NCBI GenBank assembly: GCA_049520515.1
Contig: JBEKPS010000003.1
Location: 1 to 64,000 of the forward strand
DNA length: 64,000 bases
Direction: 5' to 3'
Source: JAFAMS01 sp049520515
GTDB lineage: Bacteria > Vulcanimicrobiota > Vulcanimicrobiia > Vulcanimicrobiales > Vulcanimicrobiaceae
Shown here: positions 28,334 through 35,956 of the stretch, piece by piece
Position numbering within the stretch: the first letter of the stretch is position 1
Layout of the letters: every line of letters begins with the position of its first letter
Notes under the pieces: generated by a model
Seen by the model: the letters and a program-made list of their open reading frames with translations, nothing else
Databases searched by the model: none
What the model was told of the DNA's origin: nothing
Translations under genes and position numbers: made by a program

Positions 28334-30062
28334 GGTTCAGCAACCGCTCATTTTGGTCGTGGGTGGCGATAAACTTGCTCTGCGGGTCACCGAAGAGCTG
28401 TGCGCCACGGCTGGACATCGTGTTGCGCTCATTTGGCATCACGATCCTGAAATTGCTGCATATGCCCAGAAGTTGGGCGCCGAGTTCCTCGGTTTCCCGC
28501 CAAACGATTTCGATAGTTTGCACGCAGCCGGCGTCGATGAAGCCGCCTCGATCATGGCGCTCTCGGACGACGATCGCATGAATCTGCAAGTCGCGCTGAA
28601 AGCGCGCGACATAAATCCGAAGATTCGCGTCGTACTACGTCAGTTCAATCGTCAGCTCGGCCGCAAGATCGCGCAAAATCTTCCGGATTGCTCGGTCGTT
28701 TCGCTCTCCGGCCATGCGGCAGCGACGTTCGCCGCCTGCGCGGTCGATCGTTCGGTTTTTTACGCCGTGCAATTCCCCGATCTCGACGGTCCGCTGGTCG
28801 CGTTTGCGCGACGGCAGGCTTCCGTGTTCGGTGACATCGGCACGCAGACGATCGCCGAACTCGAGTCCCAGCACAAAATTCGCATCGTCGGTTACAACGG
28901 TATGGATTTCTTCGTCCCCGGCATCATCCCGCGCCCGGAAGACGAGATCGTTCTCTTCGGCGACGTCGCAACGCTCGAGGCGCTCGTTCCAAAACGCGAA
29001 GTCGTGATCGAGCGCCGTCCGTGGCGCGAGGTTCTCAACGGCGTTCCGGAGATGCTGAAATCCGCGTTTCGAAGGCTGGATCCGATCATCAAGATGGTCG
29101 CCATCATCGCAACGTGTTTGTTCGTCGCGTTCAGCGCGTATTTCAATTTCGTCTACCACAAGGATCCCGTGACGGCGATCTATTTCGTGCTCACGACCAT
29201 GACGACGACAGGGTACGGCGACATCACGCCGATCGACAAGGGACCGATTCCGATGCTGATGGCATGCGGCTTGATGATTATCGGAACGATCTTGACCGGC
29301 ATCTTCATCGCGTTTATGGCCGAAGGTTTCAGCCGCGCGCAATATGTCGCGACGCAAGGCTTGCGCCTGCTCAAGCACAAGGATCACATCGTCGTCGTCG
29401 GCACGGGACAAGTCGGTACGCGCGTCATCGATTACTTGGTCGAGCTGCGCAAGAAGGTTGTCGTGATCGATCCGAGCCCCGATCCGACCATCGTCGATCG
29501 TGTTCGCAATCGCGACTTCTCGCTGCTCACCGGCGACGCGACCCGCGAAGAAGTTTTGCAAATGTGCAATCTGATGGAAGCGCACTCGGTCGTGGCGTTG
29601 ACCGGCAACGAGACGGCGAATCTCGAGGTCGCGCTCGGCGCGCGTGCGCGCAATCCGGATCTGCCCGTCGTGATGCGCGTTCAAGACGACACGTTTGCGC
29701 GGCTCGTCGAGCATCAGTTCAGTCTCGATCGCAGCTTCTCGACGTCGGAACTCTCGGCGCCCGGCTTCGCAGGGCTTTCACGCTTCCCGGGAACGCGCGG
29801 CCGGATCGCCTACGGTGACGAGACGTACAATGTTGGTGAGCGACTTCAAGGCGAAGTTCCCCAGCCGCCGCCGGCTCAAGATTGTATTCCGCTCTGCGTC
29901 TGGCGGGAGAGCGGCCTCGTGCTCATCAACGATTTCGGCCAGATGAAGCCTTACGACCGGCTCCTGTTCCTCGTCCCGCTCTCGCAGTTCAAGGCCAAGC
30001 CCCCGGCGCCCAAGACTGAACCCGAAGACGCGGCCGAAATGGAAACGGCGGCGACAGGTTAA
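28332..30062 (+). CDS. Two-TM potassium channel with RCK (TrkA-N) domains on both sides
   Basis: 576 residues from ATG 28332, preceded by GAAGAGG at 8 nt. Domain order: RCK/TrkA-N (about 5-130, ILVVGGDKLALRVTEEL), a linking region, TM1 (about 255-280), the selectivity filter TTTGYGD at about 291-297, TM2 (ACGLMIIGTILTGIFIAFM), a second RCK (IVVVGTGQVGTRVIDYLV) and an acidic tail. It should form a K+ channel gated by nucleotide or Ca2+ binding to the RCK ring. Standard MthK-type channels have RCK only after TM2; having one at each end is less usual. The stop lies within a terminator stem. Confidence 0.9.
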   Translation: MVQQPLILVVGGDKLALRVTEELCATAGHRVALIWHHDPEIAAYAQKLGAEFLGFPPNDFDSLHAAGVDEAASIMALSDDDRMNLQVALKARDINPKIRVVLRQFNRQLGRKIAQNLPDCSVVSLSGHAAATFAACAVDRSVFYAVQFPDLDGPLVAFARRQASVFGDIGTQTIAELESQHKIRIVGYNGMDFFVPGIIPRPEDEIVLFGDVATLEALVPKREVVIERRPWREVLNGVPEMLKSAFRRLDPIIKMVAIIATCLFVAFSAYFNFVYHKDPVTAIYFVLTTMTTTGYGDITPIDKGPIPMLMACGLMIIGTILTGIFIAFMAEGFSRAQYVATQGLRLLKHKDHIVVVGTGQVGTRVIDYLVELRKKVVVIDPSPDPTIVDRVRNRDFSLLTGDATREEVLQMCNLMEAHSVVALTGNETANLEVALGARARNPDLPVVMRVQDDTFARLVEHQFSLDRSFSTSELSAPGFAGLSRFPGTRGRIAYGDETYNVGERLQGEVPQPPPAQDCIPLCVWRESGLVLINDFGQMKPYDRLLFLVPLSQFKAKPPAPKTEPEDAAEMETAATG

Positions 30063-30092
30063 AAGGAAATCCCGCTTGCTTAACCTGTTTTT
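30055..30092 (+). terminator. Predicted intrinsic terminator after the K+ channel gene
   Basis: CAGGTTAA (30055-30062, includes the stop codon) pairs with TTAACCTG (30080-30087), followed by TTTTT. The stem is 8 bp and AT-containing with a 17-nt loop, so it may be weak. Confidence 0.5.
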
Positions 30093-30110
30093 AAGACGGG
30101 GGCTTGACGC

Positions 30111-30557
30111 GTGCTAGGCGCAGGCGACCGCGTCCCCGACGTTTCCGTCAAAAACGAGGCCGGCGAAGATTTTTCGCTGGGCTCGCTTGTTCGTTCCGTC
30201 GTGTACTTTTATCCGAAAGCCGACACGCCCGGATGCACCAACGAGTCGCAACAGTTTCGCGACTTGTATGCGAAGTTCAAGAAGAAGGAGACGGAGGTCG
30301 TCGGCGTGAGCCGCGATGCGATTGCCTCGCAGAAGAAGTTCAAGGAAAAGTACGGCTTGCCGTTCCATTTGCTCGCCGATACTGATTCCAGGATTTGCGA
30401 CGCGTTCGGCGTCATCGTCGAGAAGAATATGTACGGGAAGAAATCGATGGGAATACAGCGCGCCACGTTTCTCGTCGAAAAGGGCAAGATCGTGCGTGTC
30501 TGGCCGAAGGTCTCAGTCGAAGGTCACGCAGCCGAGGTGCTATCATCGCTAAACTGA
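30111..30557 (+). CDS. bcp: Peroxiredoxin, Bcp/PrxQ type
   Basis: 148 residues from GTG, with GGGGGC upstream. AhpC/TSA fold: VVYFYPKADTPGCTNES carries the peroxidatic Cys42. The resolving Cys that PrxQ proteins often have five residues later is absent (Ser/Gln instead), so this is a 1-Cys-type or differently resolved enzyme. It reduces H2O2 and organic hydroperoxides in the cytoplasm using thioredoxin or a thiol. Its 3' end overlaps or abuts the start of the MBL-fold gene. Confidence 0.92.
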   Translation: MLGAGDRVPDVSVKNEAGEDFSLGSLVRSVVYFYPKADTPGCTNESQQFRDLYAKFKKKETEVVGVSRDAIASQKKFKEKYGLPFHLLADTDSRICDAFGVIVEKNMYGKKSMGIQRATFLVEKGKIVRVWPKVSVEGHAAEVLSSLN

Positions 30558-31324
30558 GCGGCACCTCTCTCACGGTCCTCGGCTCCAGCTCGTCGATCCC
30601 GCGACCCTCGAGAGCGTGCAGTTCCTATCTCTTTTTCAACGGAGACAGCGGCGTAGTCTTCGATCTCGGTACCGGCTCGTTTGCCAACATGCGCGAGCAC
30701 CTGGATTACGATTTGGTCGATTACATCGTGATCAGTCACATGCACGCCGATCATTTCTTCGACGTCATTCCGCTGCGCTACGCATTGCTGTATGGTCCAC
30801 GCAAGCGCTCGACCAAGGTGCAACTGTGGCTTCCGCCGGGCGGTGAGTCGCAGCTGCGCGAGCTCGCAAGTTCATTCGCCGACGAAGGCGCAGGCGATTT
30901 TCTCAAGGTCTTCGACATCGCGACCTACGATCCGCAGAAATCGATTCAGCTCGGCGATTCGAAGGTGAGCTTCGCTCCGACCGTCCACTACATCCCGACT
31001 TTTTCGTTGCGCTACGAGTTCAACGGCACGGCGGTCACGTATTCGGCCGATACGGCCCCCGACGAAGGCGTCGCACGCCACGCCGACGGCAGCAATCTCT
31101 TCATCTGCGAAGCGACGCTGACCGCAAACGAAGTCGAGCATGGGATCCGCGGGCATTCCTCAGCGCGCGAGGCCGCGGAGATGGCGAAGAAGGCGGGCGT
31201 CGATAGCTTGATGCTCACTCACTATCCGGCCGAGACGACGCAAGAAGAGTTGATTCTGCACGCGCGCAGCGTCTTCAGCGGTAAGATTGCTGTAGCCGAC
31301 GACCACACCCGGATGGCCGTCTAG
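30542..31324 (+). CDS. MBL-fold metal-dependent hydrolase (RNase Z / arylsulfatase-like), unusual start
   Basis: About 260 residues. The N-terminal strand reads SLTVLGSSSSIPRPSRACSSYL, the metal site is SHMHADHF (HxHxDH), and later histidines and Asp occur in TVHYIP, YSADTAPD and GHSSAREA. The fold matches the RNase Z-like MBL branch, which covers tRNA 3' processing and small-molecule hydrolases; the function is not assignable. No ATG, GTG or TTG lies in frame near the homologous N-terminus. Candidate starts are ATC 30542 or 30545 (after GAGGTG) or CTG 30554; the nearest upstream ATG (30395) is deep within bcp. The coordinate given is therefore approximate. Confidence 0.78.
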   Translation: MIAKLSGTSLTVLGSSSSIPRPSRACSSYLFFNGDSGVVFDLGTGSFANMREHLDYDLVDYIVISHMHADHFFDVIPLRYALLYGPRKRSTKVQLWLPPGGESQLRELASSFADEGAGDFLKVFDIATYDPQKSIQLGDSKVSFAPTVHYIPTFSLRYEFNGTAVTYSADTAPDEGVARHADGSNLFICEATLTANEVEHGIRGHSSAREAAEMAKKAGVDSLMLTHYPAETTQEELILHARSVFSGKIAVADDHTRMAV

Positions 31325-31888
31325 CTAGTTATCAGTTTTGGCCTGACCTCGCGGTAGCGAAAACTGTAAGAGGGCATTTACGGGTGCGAGCTCGCGCGCA
31401 ATCACTGCGTAGACCGTCACGTCCAATCCGAGCTCGATCAAACGGCGGCGTGCTTCGAGAACCTCACGTCCCGACGTGACAACGTCTTCGAGCAGCAGTA
31501 CGCGTTGGCCCGATTCAAAGCCGCCCTCGACGTATTCGTCCGCGAAGGCGCCGTATGATTTCGGCGTTTTGCGCACGACGATCATCGGAATGTTCGACAT
31601 CTGTGAGACGGCGGTCGCGATGATCACGCCACCGAGCTCCGTCCCCGCCACCAGATCGGGATTGACCTCAGACAGAATCGGGACGAACATCCGCGCGATG
31701 CGGCGCAAGACGTGAGGATCACTGAATAGCCGGAACTTATCGATGTAGTAATCGCTGCGCGCGCCGCCGGCCAACACGTAATCACCACGCGTCAGCGCGC
31801 GTTCGACGATGATTTGCTTGAGCCACTTGAGCTCAGGGAGCCGGTGGAGCGAGGAATCAAAATTCCCCGGCGGACGATCATCGCGCAT
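31325..31888 (-). CDS. pyrE: Orotate phosphoribosyltransferase
   Basis: 187 residues. The PRPP-binding motif VLLLEDVVTSGREV, the flexible-loop region VRKTPKSYGAF and the GGARSDYYIDKF segment are typical of OPRTase. It converts orotate and PRPP to OMP in pyrimidine synthesis. No other pyr genes are in the window. It starts immediately after the stop of the upstream peptide-binding lipoprotein (TAA then ATG), so the two share a transcript despite unrelated roles. The stop abuts the convergent MBL gene stop. Confidence 0.92.
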   Translation of the reverse strand: MRDDRPPGNFDSSLHRLPELKWLKQIIVERALTRGDYVLAGGARSDYYIDKFRLFSDPHVLRRIARMFVPILSEVNPDLVAGTELGGVIIATAVSQMSNIPMIVVRKTPKSYGAFADEYVEGGFESGQRVLLLEDVVTSGREVLEARRRLIELGLDVTVYAVIARELAPVNALLQFSLPRGQAKTDN

Positions 31889-33529
31889 TTAAATCGACCA
31901 CTCCCAACAATTCCAGGCTTCATTGACCGGATTGGGATCGAAGCCTTTGAAATCGACGCTGATCGGCTGCAGCTGCCGCGGCCACCACAGGTAGTCGATG
32001 GGCATCTGCTCGTAGACAATTTGCTGAATCTGGGCGTACGCTTTTTTGCGCGTCGGAATGTCGTAGTGCGTCAGGGCGATCTGTTCAGCCGCATCCATTT
32101 GCGGCGAACAGAATCGTGGGTTGTTGCTTCCGTCCGGCGGAATCGACCTACACATCAGCAAGGTTGAGTCGTCGGGATCGATCCCCGCGATCCATCCGGA
32201 AACATTGAGATCGAACTTGCCGGACGCCAAGATTCCGCCCATGCCGAGCGGTGCGAACATTTCCACGCCGAGATAGCTTTTCACGGTCGCATCTACGCCT
32301 ATCGCCTTCAAGTAGGATTGGATCTGGACGACCGCCGTTCGACGAGTCACGTTCGAGGTATTGGTGGAAAGGACGAGACTCAAACGCTTTGTGCCCTTCC
32401 GCAGGATCCCGTCGGCCCCTGGGGTCCAACCATCGGCGGCAAGCAACGCCTTCGCCTTCGCAGGATCGTATGGGTACGTTTTCCCGCCGACGTAGGCCCA
32501 CATGAATGGCGGATGCTCGTCGTCGGCGGCCAGCGCCGTGCCAAAGGTGACCTTATTGACCAAGGCTTGTTTGTCGATCGCATATGCAATCGCACGCCGC
32601 ACGGTGGCATCCGAGAGAATCGGATTCCGAGTGTACATCAACAGACCGAGATACTGATTCTGCTGAACGAGCAGATTCTTGATGTCCGGAATCGTCTTGA
32701 GCTGGCCGTAGAGCTGCGGCGACGCTTCGAATATCCAATCGATCTCGTGGGAGCGCAACAGGTTCATCGACGTGTTCTCATCGGGAATGATCTTGACGAC
32801 GATCTCTTTCAGTTTCGGCGTACCCATGAAGTAGTCGTCGTTACGGACGAATTCTAAACGATCGCCGCGGATATACTTTGAAAACTTGAAGGGACCGGTC
32901 CCGACTGGACTTACGTTTTGTGGAGCGTTGTTGACGTTCGGTAGCGCGCCAAGAAGGTGCTTGGGGATAATGAAGATCGGCGAGTCGCTCTCAGCGAAGA
33001 ACGTGTTTACGGCCGGCGAGAATTTTTGCTTGAGATGGAAGACTGCTGTGTAGTCATCCGGCGTATCGATCGAGCGGACGAGATTGTAACCGGAGCGAGT
33101 GCCGACGTTGTTCGCCGGGTTCATGATGCCTTGCCACGTAAACTTGACGTCCTGGCTCGTGAACGGAGCACCGTCGTGCCATTTGACGTTATGGCGGAGC
33201 TTATAGGTGATCGTGAGCCCGTCTTTGCTGATCCCGCCGTTTTCCAGCGTGGGCACCTGGGTCGCAAGAATCGGAATCGGCGTTTTGCCGTTGGCGCTGA
33301 CGGTGATCAACGGATCGTAGACGAGACGGTCGAACATAACGTCCGTCGTGTTGCCGCTCAGAAGCGGCTGCAGATTGGTAGGCGGGCTCTGCACGGCGAC
33401 GCGCAAGACGCCGGGAATCGACCACGAGTGACGCTGGACGGTTGTCGACCCGACCGTGACGCTTTGTTCGGTTGCGCGCGTGCACGCAGACAACAAAAAA
33501 AGAACGGCGAGTAGCGCGCGGATCCGCAC
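31889..33529 (-). CDS. Peptide/nickel-type ABC transporter substrate-binding lipoprotein (SBP family 5)
   Basis: 546 residues from GTG. The signal peptide ends LFLLSAC, with lipidated Cys16. The body has the family 5 signature region (FHLKQKFSPAVNTFFAES, NVSPVGTGPFKFSKY, NPILSDATVRRAIAYAIDKQAL). It binds peptides or other oligomeric solutes outside the membrane. No permease or ATPase genes accompany it, so the partner must be encoded elsewhere or the protein acts alone. It overlaps the preceding PHP gene stop by 1 nt (TAGTG). Confidence 0.9.
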   Translation of the reverse strand: MRIRALLAVLFLLSACTRATEQSVTVGSTTVQRHSWSIPGVLRVAVQSPPTNLQPLLSGNTTDVMFDRLVYDPLITVSANGKTPIPILATQVPTLENGGISKDGLTITYKLRHNVKWHDGAPFTSQDVKFTWQGIMNPANNVGTRSGYNLVRSIDTPDDYTAVFHLKQKFSPAVNTFFAESDSPIFIIPKHLLGALPNVNNAPQNVSPVGTGPFKFSKYIRGDRLEFVRNDDYFMGTPKLKEIVVKIIPDENTSMNLLRSHEIDWIFEASPQLYGQLKTIPDIKNLLVQQNQYLGLLMYTRNPILSDATVRRAIAYAIDKQALVNKVTFGTALAADDEHPPFMWAYVGGKTYPYDPAKAKALLAADGWTPGADGILRKGTKRLSLVLSTNTSNVTRRTAVVQIQSYLKAIGVDATVKSYLGVEMFAPLGMGGILASGKFDLNVSGWIAGIDPDDSTLLMCRSIPPDGSNNPRFCSPQMDAAEQIALTHYDIPTRKKAYAQIQQIVYEQMPIDYLWWPRQLQPISVDFKGFDPNPVNEAWNCWEWSI

Positions 33530-34908
33530 TACCGGCGCTTGCCGGCCTTCTTCGATGATTTCTTCGCGGGCATCGATCGCTTGGGAGCCGCCTTCTTCGC
33601 AACCGTTTTCTTTGCGGGCATTTTCTTCGCCGGCGCTTTGACTGCGGGAGCTTTCGCGCGCTTGGGCGGGGCCAGTTTTTTCGCCGCAACCGGGCGTTTT
33701 GCCGCTGCCTTTTTGGCGACTTTCTTGGCGGGTGCGGGCGGCTTTTTCGCTTTCACAGGTTTCGGCGCTGGTTTCGCGACCGGTTTTGGCACAGGCTTTG
33801 CGGCCGGTTTTGTGGCGGCCGGTTTTGCAGGCGCCTTGGCGGATTTGCGCTCGGGCGCTCGCGCCGGCGTCGCCGTCTTTCGGGTGGGTGCGGCACGCGG
33901 ACGTTTTTCCGCAACCGGAACGGGCGGGGGCTCGGGCTGGACGACGCGCAGTGCAACGCGCGCCATGCGTCCGCCGAGCGGGAACGCTATCTCATTGATG
34001 TCGAGCTCGTCGAGCAGATCGAGGACGATGTCGAACGCGCCGCCCTGGTCTTTGGGGCTGTGCGCATCCGAACCGACCGAGATCATCACTCCGGCGTCGC
34101 GGCACTTGCGAAGCAGCCGTTTGTTGGCTTCGAGGTAGCGCTGCTTTTCCTCAGGAGCGTGATCGCGATAGAGGAAGCGCGTATTGAATTCGATCGCCAT
34201 TCCTTTGGACTTGGCCACGGCGACGATCTGATCTTCATATTTCTCGAGCGTTGTGCGGTCTGGCCAATGGCCGAAGACTGCAGGGACGTAGAAGTGCCCG
34301 ACGATCTGTCCGGGCTGCTCTTCGATCGCTTTGAGCAGCGCTTCCATATAAAGCTGCCAGGTGCGCTCCATGCCGACGTGATCGTAGAGCGCGATGAACT
34401 CCGGATTATCGAAGTTCCAGGTGTAGTTCGGTCCCGCCGTCGGATGTTCGATATTCAGGAAGTGCACCGAGCGGATCATGGCGTCCGGGCGCATCGCATC
34501 GACGATATTCTGTGCGTCGGGCCGGCTGCGGGGATCGTTATCGAGCTCCGCGCCGATCGAGAAGTGCATCCCGCGGCGCAAGCCCTCCGAAACGACGGCG
34601 GCATGGGCGACCTCGACGCTGGCGGTCTCGGCTGCCCCGTACAGGTCGCCGGCCTGTGCGAGTTTGAGCGCGCGGCGGACGAGATTGACGGCGGCCGGGT
34701 CTTCGAAGGTCAGGTAATTCATGTGATCGGTGACCATCATGAATCGCGGGAACCCCCGCCGGCAGGCATGGTAGAACCAAAGGAACAGCATCCGCGCTGA
34801 GTACGGGATGGGCCGCTCCTCCGCGAACGCCTTGTGTTCACCCTTGGCGTGACCATGCGTGTCCGGGATCGCAGCGATACGCGCGTCCCGGCTCTGATTA
34901 TCGTTCAA
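33529..34908 (-). CDS. PHP-domain phosphoesterase with a histone-H1-like Lys/Ala/Pro tail
   Basis: 459 residues. Residues about 1-315 are a PHP (polymerase and histidinol phosphatase) metal hydrolase: IPDTHGHAKGEH, MMVTDHMNY, SIGAELDND, RSVHFLNIEH, VGHFYVP and GSDAHSPKD supply the His/Asp/Glu ligands. Residues about 330-459 are very basic low-complexity sequence built from AKP, PAKK and AAKR units, as in eukaryotic H1 and bacterial H1-like DNA compaction proteins. Such tails bind nucleic acid, so the enzyme may act on or near DNA; the substrate is unknown. The tail codons are GC-rich and repetitive. It is first in a three-gene run with the peptide-binding lipoprotein and pyrE. Confidence 0.86.
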   Translation of the reverse strand: MNDNQSRDARIAAIPDTHGHAKGEHKAFAEERPIPYSARMLFLWFYHACRRGFPRFMMVTDHMNYLTFEDPAAVNLVRRALKLAQAGDLYGAAETASVEVAHAAVVSEGLRRGMHFSIGAELDNDPRSRPDAQNIVDAMRPDAMIRSVHFLNIEHPTAGPNYTWNFDNPEFIALYDHVGMERTWQLYMEALLKAIEEQPGQIVGHFYVPAVFGHWPDRTTLEKYEDQIVAVAKSKGMAIEFNTRFLYRDHAPEEKQRYLEANKRLLRKCRDAGVMISVGSDAHSPKDQGGAFDIVLDLLDELDINEIAFPLGGRMARVALRVVQPEPPPVPVAEKRPRAAPTRKTATPARAPERKSAKAPAKPAATKPAAKPVPKPVAKPAPKPVKAKKPPAPAKKVAKKAAAKRPVAAKKLAPPKRAKAPAVKAPAKKMPAKKTVAKKAAPKRSMPAKKSSKKAGKRR

Positions 34909-34983
34909 GCTCGGGTCAATTCGTTAGCCGTGCCTGCCTGTTCGCCTTCTTGAGAGTGCCGGGCCTGGGAGCCGGCCAGGGGC

Positions 34984-35012
34984 AAAAAAAGAGCCGACGT
35001 CCGCGCCGGCTC
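34984..35012 (-). terminator. Intrinsic terminator closing the sigma / anti-sigma-MGMT transcript
   Basis: On minus: GAGCCG ... CGGCTC (35012-35007 pairing with 34996-34991), followed by seven T residues (34990-34984). It lies downstream of the small ORF at 35042-35134. Confidence 0.8.
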
Positions 35013-35041
35013 GAGTCGAACTGAGTTTCGAGTGTCTGCGA

Positions 35042-35134
35042 CTAGGTCGCAGTACCTCCAATCATCGTGTGATTTCGTTTATTTCCGTCGCTTGTAACGA
35101 TGATCACCTCCTCTGTCCGACTGTTCACCTTCAT
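35042..35134 (-). CDS. Small ORF, 30 residues, downstream of the anti-sigma-MGMT gene
   Basis: ATG at 35134 opens a 30-codon frame ending TAG at 35042. The peptide starts MKVNSRTEEV and ends HTMIGGTAT. The ribosome site before the ATG is weak (AGAG). Inside the ORF, AGGAGGTGATC (35112-35102) is an 11-nt perfect complement of the 16S rRNA 3' end, which is unusual within a gene; translation might instead begin after it. It lies 60 nt after the MGMT stop and 30 nt before a terminator, so it is probably on the sigma transcript. No family recognised; it could be a leader-like or regulatory peptide, or non-coding. Confidence 0.4.
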   Translation of the reverse strand: MKVNSRTEEVIIVTSDGNKRNHTMIGGTAT

Positions 35135-35194
35135 TGTTCTCTATCTGAAGGAACCGCGGACGTTTTCTGTTTGGCGTGTTCGCAAACGCGGAGG

Positions 35195-35956
35195 TTACGC
35201 CCTGCCCATCGCAGCGAAACGCGACGCGTTCGCCGGCACGTAGCCTTCCATTTCAAGGAGGCGCGCTTTCAACTCGAGGCCGTATGCGTAGTTATGAAGC
35301 GCGCCATTCGAATCGACGACGCGATGGCACGGATACAAGAGTGGTACGGGATTGCGTGCCATGGTGCGACCGACAGCGCGCGCGGCGGACGGTTGCCCAA
35401 TCTCGCGCGCGATCCAACCATAGGAGCGAACCTCGCCAGGCGGAATTTCGGCAGCCTTTTTCAGCGCCGCTCGTTCGAACTCGGTCAAGCCTGCGATATC
35501 AACGCGTGACCCGTCGGTTTTGAACGTTCGAAAATATTGATCGACGGTGTCCCGCACCCATTGCGGGGCTTGAGCCGGAACGAGACCCCGGTGCAAACGT
35601 TTGGCGATCGCTTCGCAAAGTGCACTCTCAACGCCGTCGGCGCAGATCACGATTGCTGTGATGCCGCTTTCGCGAAACGCGACGAGCAAATCGCCAACTG
35701 GGCTCGTCAATCTGGCGAACATATCCGGCGCGGCCGGGCGCATCGACTTGAGATGGTCGAGAATCTTCGGTACGAGGCCGGACGGTGGCTCGACGACCGG
35801 TAAGCAATTCAGGCAGTACGCGACGCCTTCGTACTCTTGATAAGCTTCTTGACAGTCCGCGCACTTGCGCAAGTGCGCCAGAACCTCATCGCGGGATGGA
35901 GCAGAGCCGCCTTCGCGCAGCTCGTCCCACATTCGAACGAGATCACAGCACCGCAT
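35195..35956 (-). CDS. Zinc anti-sigma domain fused to O6-methylguanine-DNA methyltransferase
   Basis: 253 residues from ATG 35956 (AAGGAG about 10 nt upstream); an earlier in-frame start at 35992 lies further inside the sigma gene. Residues 1-70 form a zinc anti-sigma (zf-HC2/ZAS) domain: His28, Cys32 and Cys35 in HLRKCADC plus the Cys3/Cys4 pair. Residues about 78-240 are a full MGMT: RSYGWIAREIG, RAVGRTMARNP and YPCHRVV with nucleophile Cys210. The MGMT part removes alkyl groups from O6-alkylguanine by irreversible self-alkylation; the N-terminal part should bind the sigma factor encoded just upstream, which it overlaps by 14 nt. Alkylation could therefore release sigma; that is inference. 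No Ada N-terminal phosphotriester-repair domain is present. Confidence 0.9.
   Translation of the reverse strand: MRCCDLVRMWDELREGGSAPSRDEVLAHLRKCADCQEAYQEYEGVAYCLNCLPVVEPPSGLVPKILDHLKSMRPAAPDMFARLTSPVGDLLVAFRESGITAIVICADGVESALCEAIAKRLHRGLVPAQAPQWVRDTVDQYFRTFKTDGSRVDIAGLTEFERAALKKAAEIPPGEVRSYGWIAREIGQPSAARAVGRTMARNPVPLLYPCHRVVDSNGALHNYAYGLELKARLLEMEGYVPANASRFAAMGRA

Noticed and set aside
30395..30541. Upstream ATG-initiated extension of the MBL gene inside bcp
   Set aside because: The extension is Arg-rich, out of frame with bcp and lacks homology-like sequence; the MBL N-terminus begins near 30550.
30548..30560. Programmed -1 frameshift fusing bcp to the MBL gene
   Set aside because: CTAAACTGA has an AAAC slip site, but the P-site codon does not re-pair well; kept only as a minor alternative.
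33529..33930. Separate histone-like gene at the end of the PHP gene
   Set aside because: No start with a ribosome site inside; the tail is continuous and in frame with the PHP domain.
34909..34983. Hairpin CCTGG...CCAGG upstream of the PHP gene as a terminator
   Set aside because: No stable long stem or T-run of its own; the T-run belongs to the adjacent terminator.
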